A stretch of DNA of 64,000 nt from an uncultured Draconibacterium sp. (GCF_963676735.1 NZ_OY781464.1:219001-283000), one strand, 5' to 3'; positions 7,734 to 16,665 are shown, counted from the first letter of the stretch. Notes: generated from the letters alone by a model not told the origin. Numbers and translations: made by a program.

Positions 7734-10529
7734 CTATGCTGCTAATACTTTGTTCGTTAATTCAATTATTTCGTCAATCTCTCTTGCATTAAAAATGCCT
7801 CTCACGCCTTCGGGGTGAATCATGGTAAACGGCGATTCAATCAAGTTGCGTTTGGTGATTTCACCTTTTTCCAATACATAATTTTTCAATAAGTCTAAAA
7901 ACTGTAACTGTCGGCTTGTTAAGTAGCTGTGTTGATTCACAAACTGGTCAAATGCTTTGGTTACGGTTTCGGCAAAAGTTTCCAGAATTTCAATACCCAA
8001 AATATGTTTGATAAATTGAGCCAATTGTGCTTTTCGATGGTTATAAACCCTGCGGAGCAAATCGATGGTAATATGCGGATGCTCGTTGTGAAGGTCTTCT
8101 GCCAGTTGTTCGGTTTCTTCGGGTGTTAATTCCATGCCTTGTTTTAGCTTTTGCAAAATTGGGCTTGAAGAAACCAGTTCGTTAATCTTTTGCTCTACCA
8201 GTTCACGGTATTTTGCCACACTCAAGGCTTCATGTTGTGGGCCAAACTCCACAAATTCCTTTTCCGAAACAATGTCTTTCAGATTATATTTTGCAGGCGG
8301 AAGGGTAATCACCGCTTCACGGAATTTCATTAATGGCGCAATTTTTTCAATTAACTCGTCAAACTTGCCTTCATCGATTGTTGACCAAAAATGATTGGTT
8401 TGCGCTTTTTTAATAAGTTCCTCTTCTTTGGCTACAATGTTTACACTCAAAGGCAATTCGCCAATTTCTTCCACAATACTTTCGCGAATGGTTTCGTATT
8501 TAGGTTCGTCCTTTTGCAGATGAGCCAACGAAACTTCCACAATATCCTTTTCAAAACGCATGGCTTTAAAATCGGAATCAGAAACCGTGCGAAACAATGG
8601 TTTTACTACCGTTTCCAAGAACTCAATTTTATCGGCAGTCAAATTGTTCCAGAAATTATCATCTTCCAATCTTTGCAAATCATTTTGTGCATCAATAATC
8701 ACCACCGAGTTTTTAGGCAGAGTTTTTATTTGCTTTTGAAGTTTTGCAATCTCTTTTGATGCAATTTCCGTTTCATTTTGATTTTGCGCTTCATCAACTT
8801 TACTTAATCGTGCGCCAAACAAACGGACAGGTAAAGGGATTTGCTGTTTAGGCTCTTTTCCTTTCGGATTGAGTTTGAAATATTCGAAGTTGTCCCAACA
8901 ATCCAGAATAAGGAACATATCTTTTTCAGTACACCACGGTTTCATTTTGGCAGGTTCGAGCAAACGAGTTCCACGTCCAATCATTTGCCAAAATTTGGTA
9001 TAACTGTATACTGGTTTAGCAAAAACAAGATTTACCAGCTCCCGAACATCAATGCCTGTATCGAGCATATCTACACTGATAGCCACACGAGGCATGTCAT
9101 TTTTTGTAAATTGATCAAGTAATCCGCCTTTACCATATACACGAGGGTCGTCGCTTACCAACACCTTTGCCAGTTCACCACGGTATTCAGGATAAAGTGA
9201 ATCAAAGATTTCTTCAATCCTACGTGCATGTGCTTTACTTATACAAAAGAAAATGGTTTTGCCCGGCAAAACACCGTTTGCATCTTTGATGCATTCTTCC
9301 ATAAACTCACGCACAATCAAAGCGTTTGTACCCCGATTGATTACTTTCTTTTCAATTTCAGTACCCTCGTAATTGATTTCCTCAATTTCTTTTCCTTCAA
9401 CAATCAGTTTTTGTTGGTCTTCAAGCGTAATCGTCCGTTTATTTATGCCTTCGCCCTGAAACTTGGTTTTAATTTTCATTACCTGAAAATTGCACAAGTA
9501 AGGCGGAATATGATTTACAGCTTCTTCGTAAGAATAAGCAAAAGTGGGTACACCATCTTCGCATTCAAACAAATCAAAGGTATTGTGGTCGATTACATCG
9601 GTAGGCGTAGCCGTTAAACCCAATGTAATTGTATTGAAATAGTCTAAAACTTCCTGATAGGTATTATAAATACTTCGGTGGCTTTCATCAATCACAATCA
9701 AATCGAAGAAATGGGGCGATAGGCTTTTTTTCTCATCCCTGATTACGTTTAACATAGTCGGATAAGTGGAAACATAAATCCGTCTGTCGGTTGCTATTTC
9801 CTTTTCACCTTGTTTTGGCCAACGTGGTTCGTTTGGCAAATGTTCTTTAAAAGCTTCCAATGCCTGGTCACGAAGTGCAATTCTATCCACAAGGAACAAA
9901 ACTCGCTCAGCCCATCCAGCACGCATTAAGGCATCCACAAAAGCAATACAGGTTCTTGTTTTACCTGTTCCAGTTGCCATCACCAATAAAAACTTGCGTT
10001 TTCGTTTTTCAATGGCTTCCATTACCATACGGATAGCATTTATTTGATATACCCGTCCAGCAATTTTTGTATTAACTAATTCGCCAGCTAATGCCTTTCT
10101 TGATTTGCGAATGTATAAGTATCGCTCTAAATCATCACGGGTCGGAAATCCATAAACTTTTTTGGGTGGATAGTTCTCCAAATCCCAAAAGTAAATATCA
10201 TGTCCGTTTGTATAAAAACAAAAAGGGAGTTCTCCTCCCTGAGCCTTTACAATGTTGTAGCAATATTGCTTTGCCTGTTCGCGTCCAATAGCAGCATCAA
10301 CCGAAGTCTTTTTGGCTTCAACAACTGCCAAAGGTTTTCCGTGTTTACCAAGTAAAACATAATCACTGTATTGGTGTCCTGCGTATGGTGTTGGAGCTTC
10401 CTGAACTAAATTATTATCAACGATAATATCAAATTCCTCAACTACTTGTGAACGGTCACCAACAATCCAGCCAGCCTTTTTTAGGCGGTTGTCAATTATT
10501 TGTTTTCTTGTTTGTGACTCGTTTTTCAT
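7734..10529 (-). CDS. hsdR: Type I restriction endonuclease motor subunit HsdR (EcoEI-like)
   Basis: 931-aa restriction/translocation subunit. The N-terminal PD-(D/E)xK nuclease shows SDYVLL (Asp56) and AVVEAKK (Glu71, Lys73). The SF2 helicase core follows with MATGTGKTRT (184-193, Walker A), VIDESHRS (motif II, near 280), GLTATPTDVID (motif III) and QMIGRGTRLLEP (motif VI). The C-terminal EcoEI_R_C-like helical domain binds the methylase. The order SxxYxxLxxxGKPLAVVEAKK is classical for the EcoEI family. It is first in the operon, and its start lies about 280 bases from an attC-like palindrome. It is unrelated in detail to the second hsdR at 53.6 kb. Confidence 0.95.
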   Translation of the reverse strand: MKNESQTRKQIIDNRLKKAGWIVGDRSQVVEEFDIIVDNNLVQEAPTPYAGHQYSDYVLLGKHGKPLAVVEAKKTSVDAAIGREQAKQYCYNIVKAQGGELPFCFYTNGHDIYFWDLENYPPKKVYGFPTRDDLERYLYIRKSRKALAGELVNTKIAGRVYQINAIRMVMEAIEKRKRKFLLVMATGTGKTRTCIAFVDALMRAGWAERVLFLVDRIALRDQALEAFKEHLPNEPRWPKQGEKEIATDRRIYVSTYPTMLNVIRDEKKSLSPHFFDLIVIDESHRSIYNTYQEVLDYFNTITLGLTATPTDVIDHNTFDLFECEDGVPTFAYSYEEAVNHIPPYLCNFQVMKIKTKFQGEGINKRTITLEDQQKLIVEGKEIEEINYEGTEIEKKVINRGTNALIVREFMEECIKDANGVLPGKTIFFCISKAHARRIEEIFDSLYPEYRGELAKVLVSDDPRVYGKGGLLDQFTKNDMPRVAISVDMLDTGIDVRELVNLVFAKPVYSYTKFWQMIGRGTRLLEPAKMKPWCTEKDMFLILDCWDNFEYFKLNPKGKEPKQQIPLPVRLFGARLSKVDEAQNQNETEIASKEIAKLQKQIKTLPKNSVVIIDAQNDLQRLEDDNFWNNLTADKIEFLETVVKPLFRTVSDSDFKAMRFEKDIVEVSLAHLQKDEPKYETIRESIVEEIGELPLSVNIVAKEEELIKKAQTNHFWSTIDEGKFDELIEKIAPLMKFREAVITLPPAKYNLKDIVSEKEFVEFGPQHEALSVAKYRELVEQKINELVSSSPILQKLKQGMELTPEETEQLAEDLHNEHPHITIDLLRRVYNHRKAQLAQFIKHILGIEILETFAETVTKAFDQFVNQHSYLTSRQLQFLDLLKNYVLEKGEITKRNLIESPFTMIHPEGVRGIFNAREIDEIIELTNKVLAA

Positions 10530-10554
10530 ATTTAATTCAAAAATCTCAAAAATA

Positions 10555-10700
10555 CAGGTTTAGCTTCAATTTAGCACTGTGTGTGTCGGCAAAATTGCAC
10601 TCTTTGGCAAAGCTTGGCTTTCAGCGTTGGCTCGTGGGGCTTTGCTAATGTGTGCAATGTGGGTTGGGTTTCTTTCTTTTTGCGGGGGGAAGAAAAAAAC
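10555..10700. repeat. GC-richer boundary repeat, right copy
   Basis: Right partner of the element near 2.75 kb, sharing GCGTTGGCTCGTGGGG (10624-10639) plus looser flanks. It is partly palindromic: ctttggcaaagc before and gctttgctaatgtgtgc after. Together the pair encloses the complete RT/ncRNA/hsdS/hsdM/hsdR block of about 7.8 kb. The remainder of the 10530-10806 spacer holds no supported gene. Confidence 0.5.
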
Positions 10701-10806
10701 AAAATAAATTCCCTCAAATTTGCACTGACCTATCAAAGAGCTAAATCCTTTCTTGTTTTATTATTTATCGTTATCGTATCAGGTTGTCGTGGTCTTTCGC
10801 TCACTT

Positions 10807-11001
10807 GCCCCTAACGGTTTGGCTAAGTGCTGTACGGGACTATGAAACACTTCACTTTCAAGTTTGCACTGAGCCAATTCGTTTATTCATATTTTCTTTT
10901 TTATAGCCAAATCGTCAAAGACGAATTGGCGGTGTTGATACGAAGAACTGCAGTTTAATTACCCACTGCACCCCGTATGGCATTTAGCTTTTGTTAGGTG
11001 C
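10807..11001 (-). repeat. attC-like palindrome 3 (after lipoprotein gene)
   Basis: Ends GCCCCTAAC (10807-10815) and GTTAGGTGC (10993-11001). The arms ggctaagtgctgtacggg and, on the other strand, agctaaatgccatacgggg pair strongly. The central loop holds ccaattcgt and acgaattgg as an inner inverted repeat, shared almost verbatim with the next palindrome at 11.8 kb. The length is 195 bp. It lies just after the stop of the minus-strand lipoprotein gene. Confidence 0.6.
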
Positions 11002-11011
11002 TGGTTTTTAT

Positions 11012-11650
11012 CTAATTCAATGTCCTGTGTGCAATAAAATTAGGATGAGAATATTCAATTTTTCCACTTTCATAAATTTGATTAGCTATGTATAAAGCTT
11101 CAAAACCTGTTTCTACTTTCTTTACTTTAAATTGTTGAGTGGAATATTTAGACTCAATTAATTCTAAATTTAATGTTTCTGCATAGTTTATAAATTCGGG
11201 TTCAGATATTATTTCGTCATTATTTTTAGTAAGAACCTCACTTAACAAAATCCAATAACTCATCGGGTCATCTTCTGATAAGTAGAACACAGGAGTCGCA
11301 GAATATATCTCAGAGTCTTTATTTAGCTCTAATAAATGGTTCTTAAAATCTAAACAGTCGCATTTATCATTTATTATTGCTTTAAACCTGTCATAATTCC
11401 TGTCAGCATTAAAACTCTCCGTATTTATAAATGAATATTTTTCTAAAATTGATTTTGCTTCTTCTCCATTAACTTCAGTTTGTTCAAACTCTATCCAAAC
11501 CTCATATAATGAATGTTTGAAATAATTCTTTGAACCTCCCGAATAATAGTAGTATTCATCGTCACATAATTGGGAATTCGAAATGCTTTCTTCTTTTTCG
11601 CAAGAAGCGAATAATGATAGTCCGATAAATAGTAAAATAATTTTTTTCAT
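11012..11650 (-). CDS. Small lipoprotein of unknown function
   Basis: 212 residues with a clear lipoprotein signal: MKKIILLFIGLSLFASC, Cys17 in an LFASC lipobox, followed by acidic EKEE, the sorting context usual for surface-exposed Bacteroidota lipoproteins. The mature part is acidic with no repeats or catalytic motif that I recognise; it has paired cysteines (CDCLDF) and a C-terminal GKIEYSHPNFIAHR that loosely resembles the N-terminal pro-region of subtilases ('YSHPNF'), but no protease domain follows. It is alone between two attC-like palindromes, so it looks like a single-gene cassette. Function unknown. Confidence 0.75.
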   Translation of the reverse strand: MKKIILLFIGLSLFASCEKEESISNSQLCDDEYYYYSGGSKNYFKHSLYEVWIEFEQTEVNGEEAKSILEKYSFINTESFNADRNYDRFKAIINDKCDCLDFKNHLLELNKDSEIYSATPVFYLSEDDPMSYWILLSEVLTKNNDEIISEPEFINYAETLNLELIESKYSTQQFKVKKVETGFEALYIANQIYESGKIEYSHPNFIAHRTLN

Positions 11651-11700
11651 TGGTTTTTTCAGTAAGATGATTTTATCGGTTTATTGGTTGCGTTAAACTT

Positions 11701-11893
11701 GCACCTAACGGTTGGTGTAAGTGGAGTGCGGGATTGAAAGTGATGAACTTTCAATTCTGCACGGAGCCAATTCGTTTATTCAATATTTCAAATTTTCCGT
11801 CAATCGTCGAAGACGAATTGGCGGTGTTGCAACAACGAGCTGCGGTTGGATTACCCAATGAAACCCGCATTACATTTACATTTTGTTAGCGTG
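11701..11893 (-). repeat. attC-like palindrome 4 (after 304-aa gene)
   Basis: Ends GCACCTAAC (11701-11709) and GTTAGCGTG (11885-11893). The arms ggtgtaagtggagtgcggg and, on the other strand, aatgtaaatgtaatgcggg pair. The inner repeat ccaattcgt...acgaattggcggtgttg is shared with palindrome 3. The length is 193 bp. The 304-aa gene stops four bases before it on the minus strand. Confidence 0.6.
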
Positions 11894-11896
11894 TCG

Positions 11897-12811
11897 TTAT
11901 TTTTTTAAATCTTGTTTTGCTTCTCGTGTATAACCATTTTTTTTGAACTCATTTATATAAATCAGTTTTGTTAAGCTGTTTTCTGGACCATGTCTTTGTA
12001 ACCTAAAATGTCCAGAAACCCCAAACTCACCGGTTCTTATAATTCGAGTAAAATAATTTGTGTCAATTATTTCTATTTCATTTTTTGTTTCGTTCAGAAA
12101 TTTTTCATTTTCAATTTTAATTCGACGTTGTTTCCCACTGTCCGTGCCAAAAATTATTTTATTATCTGTTTCAGTGAAATTGTAAAATATTAAATAAGAA
12201 AAAACATAATCCAAAATATTGGCATAAGCATCATAACTCTCATGACCGTGAACAGTACAAAATTCTTCATCCACACTTACATTTGAGTCTCTCAAACAAT
12301 ACTTAATTTTTCCATTTTGAATGGGTAATATTGTTAACCATCTCCCGGATAAATAATTTTCTCTTTCAATTTTTTCTTCTTCGTCAAGTTCTTCCAGATT
12401 CACAGTTGCTATTTCATCAACTTCTCCATGTTTTAACAAATCATAACTATATTGATTTACAAATGAAAAAAGCACACTGTCATATTCGAAATCTTCTAAA
12501 TTATTATCGACATTATCTTTTACTCGCAATGGTTTAAATTTCTCTGGTAGAATAATATAACCTTTTGTTTCAGGTACATTTTTTAATAGGTCTTTTGCTT
12601 TTATAAAATTCTTTTTTTCTAATAATTTTTCGTGAATCGGTCTGGTTATATAACTGATATTTAACTCCTCGTTTTTATAAAATTTAAGTTCTTCTTGAAT
12701 ATCTTGACGCATTAAATTCCATTCATCTACTGAAATAATATTGTTTGGATTTTGTAAAATATTCTCACTTATGTTTTTAAGAATTGGATATTTTATCTCA
12801 GTAATTTTCAT
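11897..12811 (-). CDS. Unknown 304-aa cassette protein
   Basis: 304 residues, no signal peptide or transmembrane segment; it begins MKITEIKYPILKNISENIL. A mixed alpha/beta pattern with GKIKYCLRDSNVSVDEEFCT and an RIIRTGEFGVSGHFRLQRHG segment near the end. This closing segment, with clustered Gly, His and Arg, is the most distinctive part and may be a conserved core. I do not recognise a family. It stands alone between an attC-like palindrome and a half site (GCACGCTAAC, 12831-12840), so it appears to be the outermost cassette of the array. Base composition is AT-rich like the other cassettes and unlike the uxa genes next door. Confidence 0.65.
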   Translation of the reverse strand: MKITEIKYPILKNISENILQNPNNIISVDEWNLMRQDIQEELKFYKNEELNISYITRPIHEKLLEKKNFIKAKDLLKNVPETKGYIILPEKFKPLRVKDNVDNNLEDFEYDSVLFSFVNQYSYDLLKHGEVDEIATVNLEELDEEEKIERENYLSGRWLTILPIQNGKIKYCLRDSNVSVDEEFCTVHGHESYDAYANILDYVFSYLIFYNFTETDNKIIFGTDSGKQRRIKIENEKFLNETKNEIEIIDTNYFTRIIRTGEFGVSGHFRLQRHGPENSLTKLIYINEFKKNGYTREAKQDLKK

Positions 12812-12830
12812 TTTTTGTCTTTTTTATAAT

Positions 12831-12862
12831 GCACGCTAACTACTGTGTATCATCATTGTTGT
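12831..12862 (-). repeat. Half attC-like site at the array edge
   Basis: GCACGCTAAC (12831-12840) resembles one end of the attC-like palindromes and lies 20 bases upstream of the 304-aa gene. No matching GTTAGCG partner was found in the following 600 bases. It may mark where the cassette array joins the older chromosome, as an attI-type junction or a decayed site. Confidence 0.35.
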
Positions 12863-13035
12863 TATATCGCTTATAGCGTAATTTCTTATTGTTGTTATAC
12901 ACCCAAATAGGTGTGGAAAGAACACATATTATGTTATTAATGCTTTTTCGCTTTATTTTAGGGCCGGTATACAATGCTTGTTTGTTTTTGGTGCCTTAAA
13001 TGTAAACATCTTATGTTTAAAAAGCAAGGCAAAAC

Positions 13036-13066
13036 AAAAAGGCTGCCCTCCGGATACAGCCTTTTG
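13036..13066. terminator. Bidirectional hairpin terminator
   Basis: aaaaGGCTG ... CAGCCtttt with A-rich and T-rich shoulders on either side. The 12841-13419 spacer otherwise holds only a short open stretch resembling a gene tail on the minus strand (ending TGA at 13091-13093), with no start codon. Confidence 0.55.
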
Positions 13067-13419
13067 TTTTTATTGTTTTAAGCAGCAGAATCAATCTTCT
13101 TCCACCACTTCGTTGTCGGGTTCTTCGCCCGGCCGCGATACAAGGAACTGAAAGCTATTAGGTGGGGTAAATAAAATACATTTTGGCTACTAGGGGAAAA
13201 ACAAAAATACCAAAAAACCGTGTAGGCACACGGAAAATCAGGCTTTTAGTTAAAATTGCGGTGTAAGTGGTTGCATATCAGTTAACATTGGCTTAACTCA
13301 GCAGCGAATCACAAGTCATTTTTATTCATTTTAAATAAGCCCTGTAATTGGCTGAAAACAGGCACTTTTCGTTATTGGCAAGCCAACTTTTAACCTGTTT
13401 TTTGCTAAAAAAGGCATTC

Positions 13420-13435
13420 CCGTTAACGTTAACGG
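13420..13435. promoter_or_regulatory. Perfect 16-bp palindrome, LacI-family-type operator of uxaBA
   Basis: CCGTTAACGTTAACGG is its own reverse complement with a central CG, the hallmark of LacI-family operators. It lies about 105 bases before the uxaB ATG and just upstream of a promoter box, TATATTTG (13451-13458). A weaker dyad, CAATAC...GTATTG, follows at 13481-13501. The position suggests repression by a sugar-responsive LacI-type regulator encoded elsewhere. Confidence 0.55.
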
Positions 13436-13450
13436 AGAACTTTTTAAACG

Positions 13451-13458
13451 TATATTTG
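13451..13458 (+). promoter_or_regulatory. Bacteroidota -7 promoter box of uxaBA
   Basis: TATATTTG matches the TAnnTTTG consensus and is placed 68 bases before the preferred uxaB start, directly downstream of the palindromic operator. Confidence 0.5.
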
Positions 13459-13525
13459 CCCACGCAAAAAAAATAAAACGCAATACAACGTAAACGTATT
13501 GAAGAAAATAGAAAAGGAAGAAAAG

Positions 13526-15025
13526 ATGAAGAAATTAAATCGAACGAATGCAACTGAAACCGTAAAATATCCAACAAGGATACTTCAGTTTGGAGAAGGA
13601 AACTTTTTACGCGCCTTTACCGATTGGATCGTAAATAAAATGAACAAAGAAACCGGGTTTAACTCGGGAATAGATGTGGTACAGCCGCTAGCAAATGGGA
13701 TGATTGAACTGCTGAACGACCAGGACGGACTTTTTCATGTGTACCTGAAAGGAATTAAAAACGGGAAGCCTGTAACGGAGTTTACGCTGGTTGACTGTAT
13801 TAACAAAGGCATAAACCCTTACAGCGATTTCGAATCGTATAAAGCGAGTATTTTAAACCCCGATTTGCGTTTTGTGTTTTCGAATACTACCGAAGCCGGT
13901 ATTAGTTGGGAAGAAAAGGATACCCTGGATATGGCTCCGCAGAACTCGTTTCCGGCAAAAGTAGCAGCAATGTTGCACATGCGTTACAAGGCATTTAACG
14001 GCGATACCTCAAAAGGATTAATCTTTTTTGCCTGCGAGCTGATTGATCGTAACGGAGAAATGCTGAAAAAACTTGTGCTTCAGCATGCCGAAAAATGGCA
14101 GTTGGGCAACGATTTTATCACCTGGGTTAACACAGCCTGTTGTTTCTGCAGTACCTTGGTAGACCGTATTGTGCCGGGTTTTCCGCGCGACGAGATAAAA
14201 GAAATTCAAGAGGAACTGGGCTACGAAGATAACCTGGTTGTTGTGGGCGAATATTTCCACCTGTGGGTAATTGAGGCTCCCGAGTGGGTACAGGATGAAT
14301 TTCCTGCAGCACAAGCGGGCCTCGACGTGAAATTTGTAAAAGACATGACCCGTTTTCGTGAACAAAAGGTGCAGGTGCTTAACGGGTGCCACACCGGAAG
14401 TTATGCCGTTTCGTACCTGAGCGGTATTGAAACTGTGCGCGACGCCTACGAAAACCTCGAGGTGGGTAATTTTATGAAAGAACTGGTTTACGACGAAGTT
14501 TTGCCCGTTTTAGATGGTACCGAAAAAGAACTCAAGAAATTTGCCAATAAAATTCTGGAACGTTTTGCCAACCCCTTTATTCGTCACCAGTGGCAAAGTA
14601 TTGCGCTCAACGCCATGTCGAAATGGGAAACACGTAACTTACCATCGTTAATTAACTTTAACCAAAAGCATGGTATGTTACCACAAAAACTGGTGTTCTC
14701 GCTGGCTGCAATGATTGCGTATTTTAAAGGAGAAGCAAACGGCGAAGTATATAATGTGCAAGACGACCAGTGGATTGTTGATTTCTACAAACAAGCTTGG
14801 GCCGAATGCGATGGCCGCCCAATTTCAATTTATAACTTGTGCGAAAAAGTACTGGGCCTCGATAAGGTGTGGAAACAAAACCTGAATGAAATTCCGAATC
14901 TTACCATTACCGTTAGTCATTACCTGTTTTTAATTACCCAGGTAGGTATGAAAAGAGCAGTAAAAGCTGTACTTAGCGAAGATAACCCGCTGATGCAGAT
15001 TACCATTGATAAGATGAGCAATTAA
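13526..15025 (+). CDS. uxaB: Tagaturonate reductase (altronate oxidoreductase)
   Basis: NAD-dependent reduction of D-tagaturonate to D-altronate in the galacturonate branch of hexuronate catabolism. 499 residues from the ATG at 13526; an in-frame TTG at 13499 is less likely because the ATG follows a purine-rich stretch and the family normally begins near here. The mannitol-dehydrogenase fold is seen in LQFGEGNFLRAFTDW (nucleotide-binding GxGNFLR, about residues 20-34), and VVVGEYFHLWVIE plus VQVLNGCHTGSYAVSYL mark the C-terminal catalytic domain. Followed by uxaA in the same direction, preceded by a LacI-type palindrome. Confidence 0.93.
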   Translation: MKKLNRTNATETVKYPTRILQFGEGNFLRAFTDWIVNKMNKETGFNSGIDVVQPLANGMIELLNDQDGLFHVYLKGIKNGKPVTEFTLVDCINKGINPYSDFESYKASILNPDLRFVFSNTTEAGISWEEKDTLDMAPQNSFPAKVAAMLHMRYKAFNGDTSKGLIFFACELIDRNGEMLKKLVLQHAEKWQLGNDFITWVNTACCFCSTLVDRIVPGFPRDEIKEIQEELGYEDNLVVVGEYFHLWVIEAPEWVQDEFPAAQAGLDVKFVKDMTRFREQKVQVLNGCHTGSYAVSYLSGIETVRDAYENLEVGNFMKELVYDEVLPVLDGTEKELKKFANKILERFANPFIRHQWQSIALNAMSKWETRNLPSLINFNQKHGMLPQKLVFSLAAMIAYFKGEANGEVYNVQDDQWIVDFYKQAWAECDGRPISIYNLCEKVLGLDKVWKQNLNEIPNLTITVSHYLFLITQVGMKRAVKAVLSEDNPLMQITIDKMSN

Positions 15026-15033
15026 ACGAATAC

Positions 15034-15098
15034 TTTCTCGCAGATTACGCGGATTTCGCCAGGATTAATTGTTTAAAATCTGCGCCATATGCGAGAAA
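15034..15098. repeat. REP-like palindrome between uxaB and uxaA
   Basis: TTTCTCGCA (15034-15042) pairs perfectly with TGCGAGAAA (15090-15098), and cagatt/aatctg arms lie inside. This CTCGCAGATTACGC type of sequence has the look of a dispersed intergenic palindrome. It occupies most of the uxaB-uxaA gap and could act as an mRNA processing or attenuation hairpin. Confidence 0.5.
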
Positions 15099-15114
15099 TT
15101 TATAAAGAACAGAA

Positions 15115-16602
15115 ATGGCAGACTACATAAAAATAAATCCGAACGACAATGTGATAATCGCGCTGAAAGATTTTCGGGCCGGCGAGACGCTGACCGTCGA
15201 CGGAGCGCAGATAACAATTGCCGGCGATGTGCCAAAAGGACATAAAATAGCACTATCCGCTATTGCTCCCGATGCGGACATAATAAAGTATGGTGCACCC
15301 ATAGGGCATGCCACTACCGCGATTGAAGCCGGCGAACACATACATGTGCAAAACCTGAAAACCAATCTTTCAGGAACTATCAACTATTCGTTCAACCAAA
15401 AATTAAACGAGCTGAAAATTGCGCAACGCGAGCTCACTTTTCAGGGGTATAAGCGGGCGAATGGCAAAGTGGGTATTCGTAACGAGTTGTGGATTGTTCC
15501 AACAGTAGGATGTGTGAATGGCCAGGCACAACAAATAATTGATTTGTTTAAACAGGAAGTTAATCCCAACGATATTGATGGGGTAGAGGTGTTTAAACAC
15601 AGCTACGGTTGTTCGCAATTGGGCGACGACCATACCAATACCCAAAAGGCGCTGGCCGACGTCATTAATCATCCGAATGCCGGAGGTGTTTTTGTGCTGG
15701 GCTTAGGTTGCGAAAACAACCAGATTGACCAACTTAAAACCTTTATTGGCGATTTCGATGAAAGCCGTGTGCGCTTTTTAGCTGCCCAGGATGTGGAGGA
15801 TGAAGTGGAAACCGGTCTTGAGATTGTAAAAGAAATTTACGAGGTAATGCACACCGATAAGCGCGAGGCAGTTCCACTCTCGGAACTAAATATAGGCTTA
15901 AAATGTGGTGGCTCCGATGGGTTTTCCGGAATAACTGCAAATCCCCTGGTGGGGGCCTTTTCCGATTTTCTGGTGGCGCAGGGCGGAACAACCATACTTA
16001 CCGAAGTGCCTGAAATGTTTGGTGCCGAAACCCTGTTGATGGAGCGCGCGCAAAATAAAGCGGTATTTGATAAAACGGTAAGCTTAATTAACGATTTTAA
16101 AGATTATTACCTGCAACACAAGCTTCCGGTATACGAAAATCCTTCGCCTGGCAATAAAAAAGGAGGTATCTCAACACTCGAGGATAAGTCGCTGGGATGC
16201 ACTCAAAAAGGAGGCATGGCCACCGTAGTTGATGTGTTAAAATATGCTGAACCCATAAAAACAAAGGGCTTAAACCTGCTTTCGGCTCCCGGCAACGATT
16301 TGGTGGCTGCATCGGCCCTGGGATTTAGTGGCTGTCAGATGGTACTGTTTACCACTGGCCGCGGAACACCTTTTGGCAGTTTTGTTCCTACCATGAAAAT
16401 TTCTACCAATTCGGATTTGTACCACAAAAAGAAAAACTGGATTGACTTTAATGCCGGTACCCTGTTGGAAGGAAAAAGCATGGAGCAACTTCTTGAAGAC
16501 TTCGTACAGTTTGTAATTGAAATAGCAAGCGGCAAACAACTTAATCACGAAAAAACTGGTTTTAAGGAAATCGCCATTTTTAAAACCGGCGTAACACTAT
16601 AG
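15115..16602 (+). CDS. uxaA: Altronate dehydratase
   Basis: Converts D-altronate to 2-keto-3-deoxygluconate, the step after UxaB. 495 residues: an N-terminal SAF domain (about 1-90, DYIKINPNDNVIIALKDF) and a C-terminal hydratase domain with VGIRNELWIVPTVGCVN, HSYGCSQLGDDHTNTQ, GLGCENNQ and LKCGGSDGFSGITANP, whose cysteines are the Fe-site candidates. Standard length. It is 89 bases after uxaB with a palindrome between; a rho-independent terminator follows, so the two genes form one operon. Confidence 0.95.
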   Translation: MADYIKINPNDNVIIALKDFRAGETLTVDGAQITIAGDVPKGHKIALSAIAPDADIIKYGAPIGHATTAIEAGEHIHVQNLKTNLSGTINYSFNQKLNELKIAQRELTFQGYKRANGKVGIRNELWIVPTVGCVNGQAQQIIDLFKQEVNPNDIDGVEVFKHSYGCSQLGDDHTNTQKALADVINHPNAGGVFVLGLGCENNQIDQLKTFIGDFDESRVRFLAAQDVEDEVETGLEIVKEIYEVMHTDKREAVPLSELNIGLKCGGSDGFSGITANPLVGAFSDFLVAQGGTTILTEVPEMFGAETLLMERAQNKAVFDKTVSLINDFKDYYLQHKLPVYENPSPGNKKGGISTLEDKSLGCTQKGGMATVVDVLKYAEPIKTKGLNLLSAPGNDLVAASALGFSGCQMVLFTTGRGTPFGSFVPTMKISTNSDLYHKKKNWIDFNAGTLLEGKSMEQLLEDFVQFVIEIASGKQLNHEKTGFKEIAIFKTGVTL

Positions 16603-16632
16603 TTTTCAAATAGAATGTATTTTTTTAGTAGT

Positions 16633-16665
16633 TCCCTGCAGCCTTTGGTTGCGGGGATTTTTTTT
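16633..16665 (+). terminator. Terminator of uxaBA
   Basis: Stem TCCCTGCAGCC / GGTTGCGGGGA with a TTT loop, followed by eight T. The rest of 16666-17027 is AT-rich upstream sequence of hppA with a small GTAGC/GCTAC hairpin at about 16995-17010. Confidence 0.75.

Noticed and set aside
13091..13180. Open minus-strand stretch ending in EEPDNEVVEED* before the uxaB promoter
   Set aside because: It has two TAG codons directly upstream and no start codon. It could be the tail of a lost gene, but 25-30 codons without a recognisable family are not enough.
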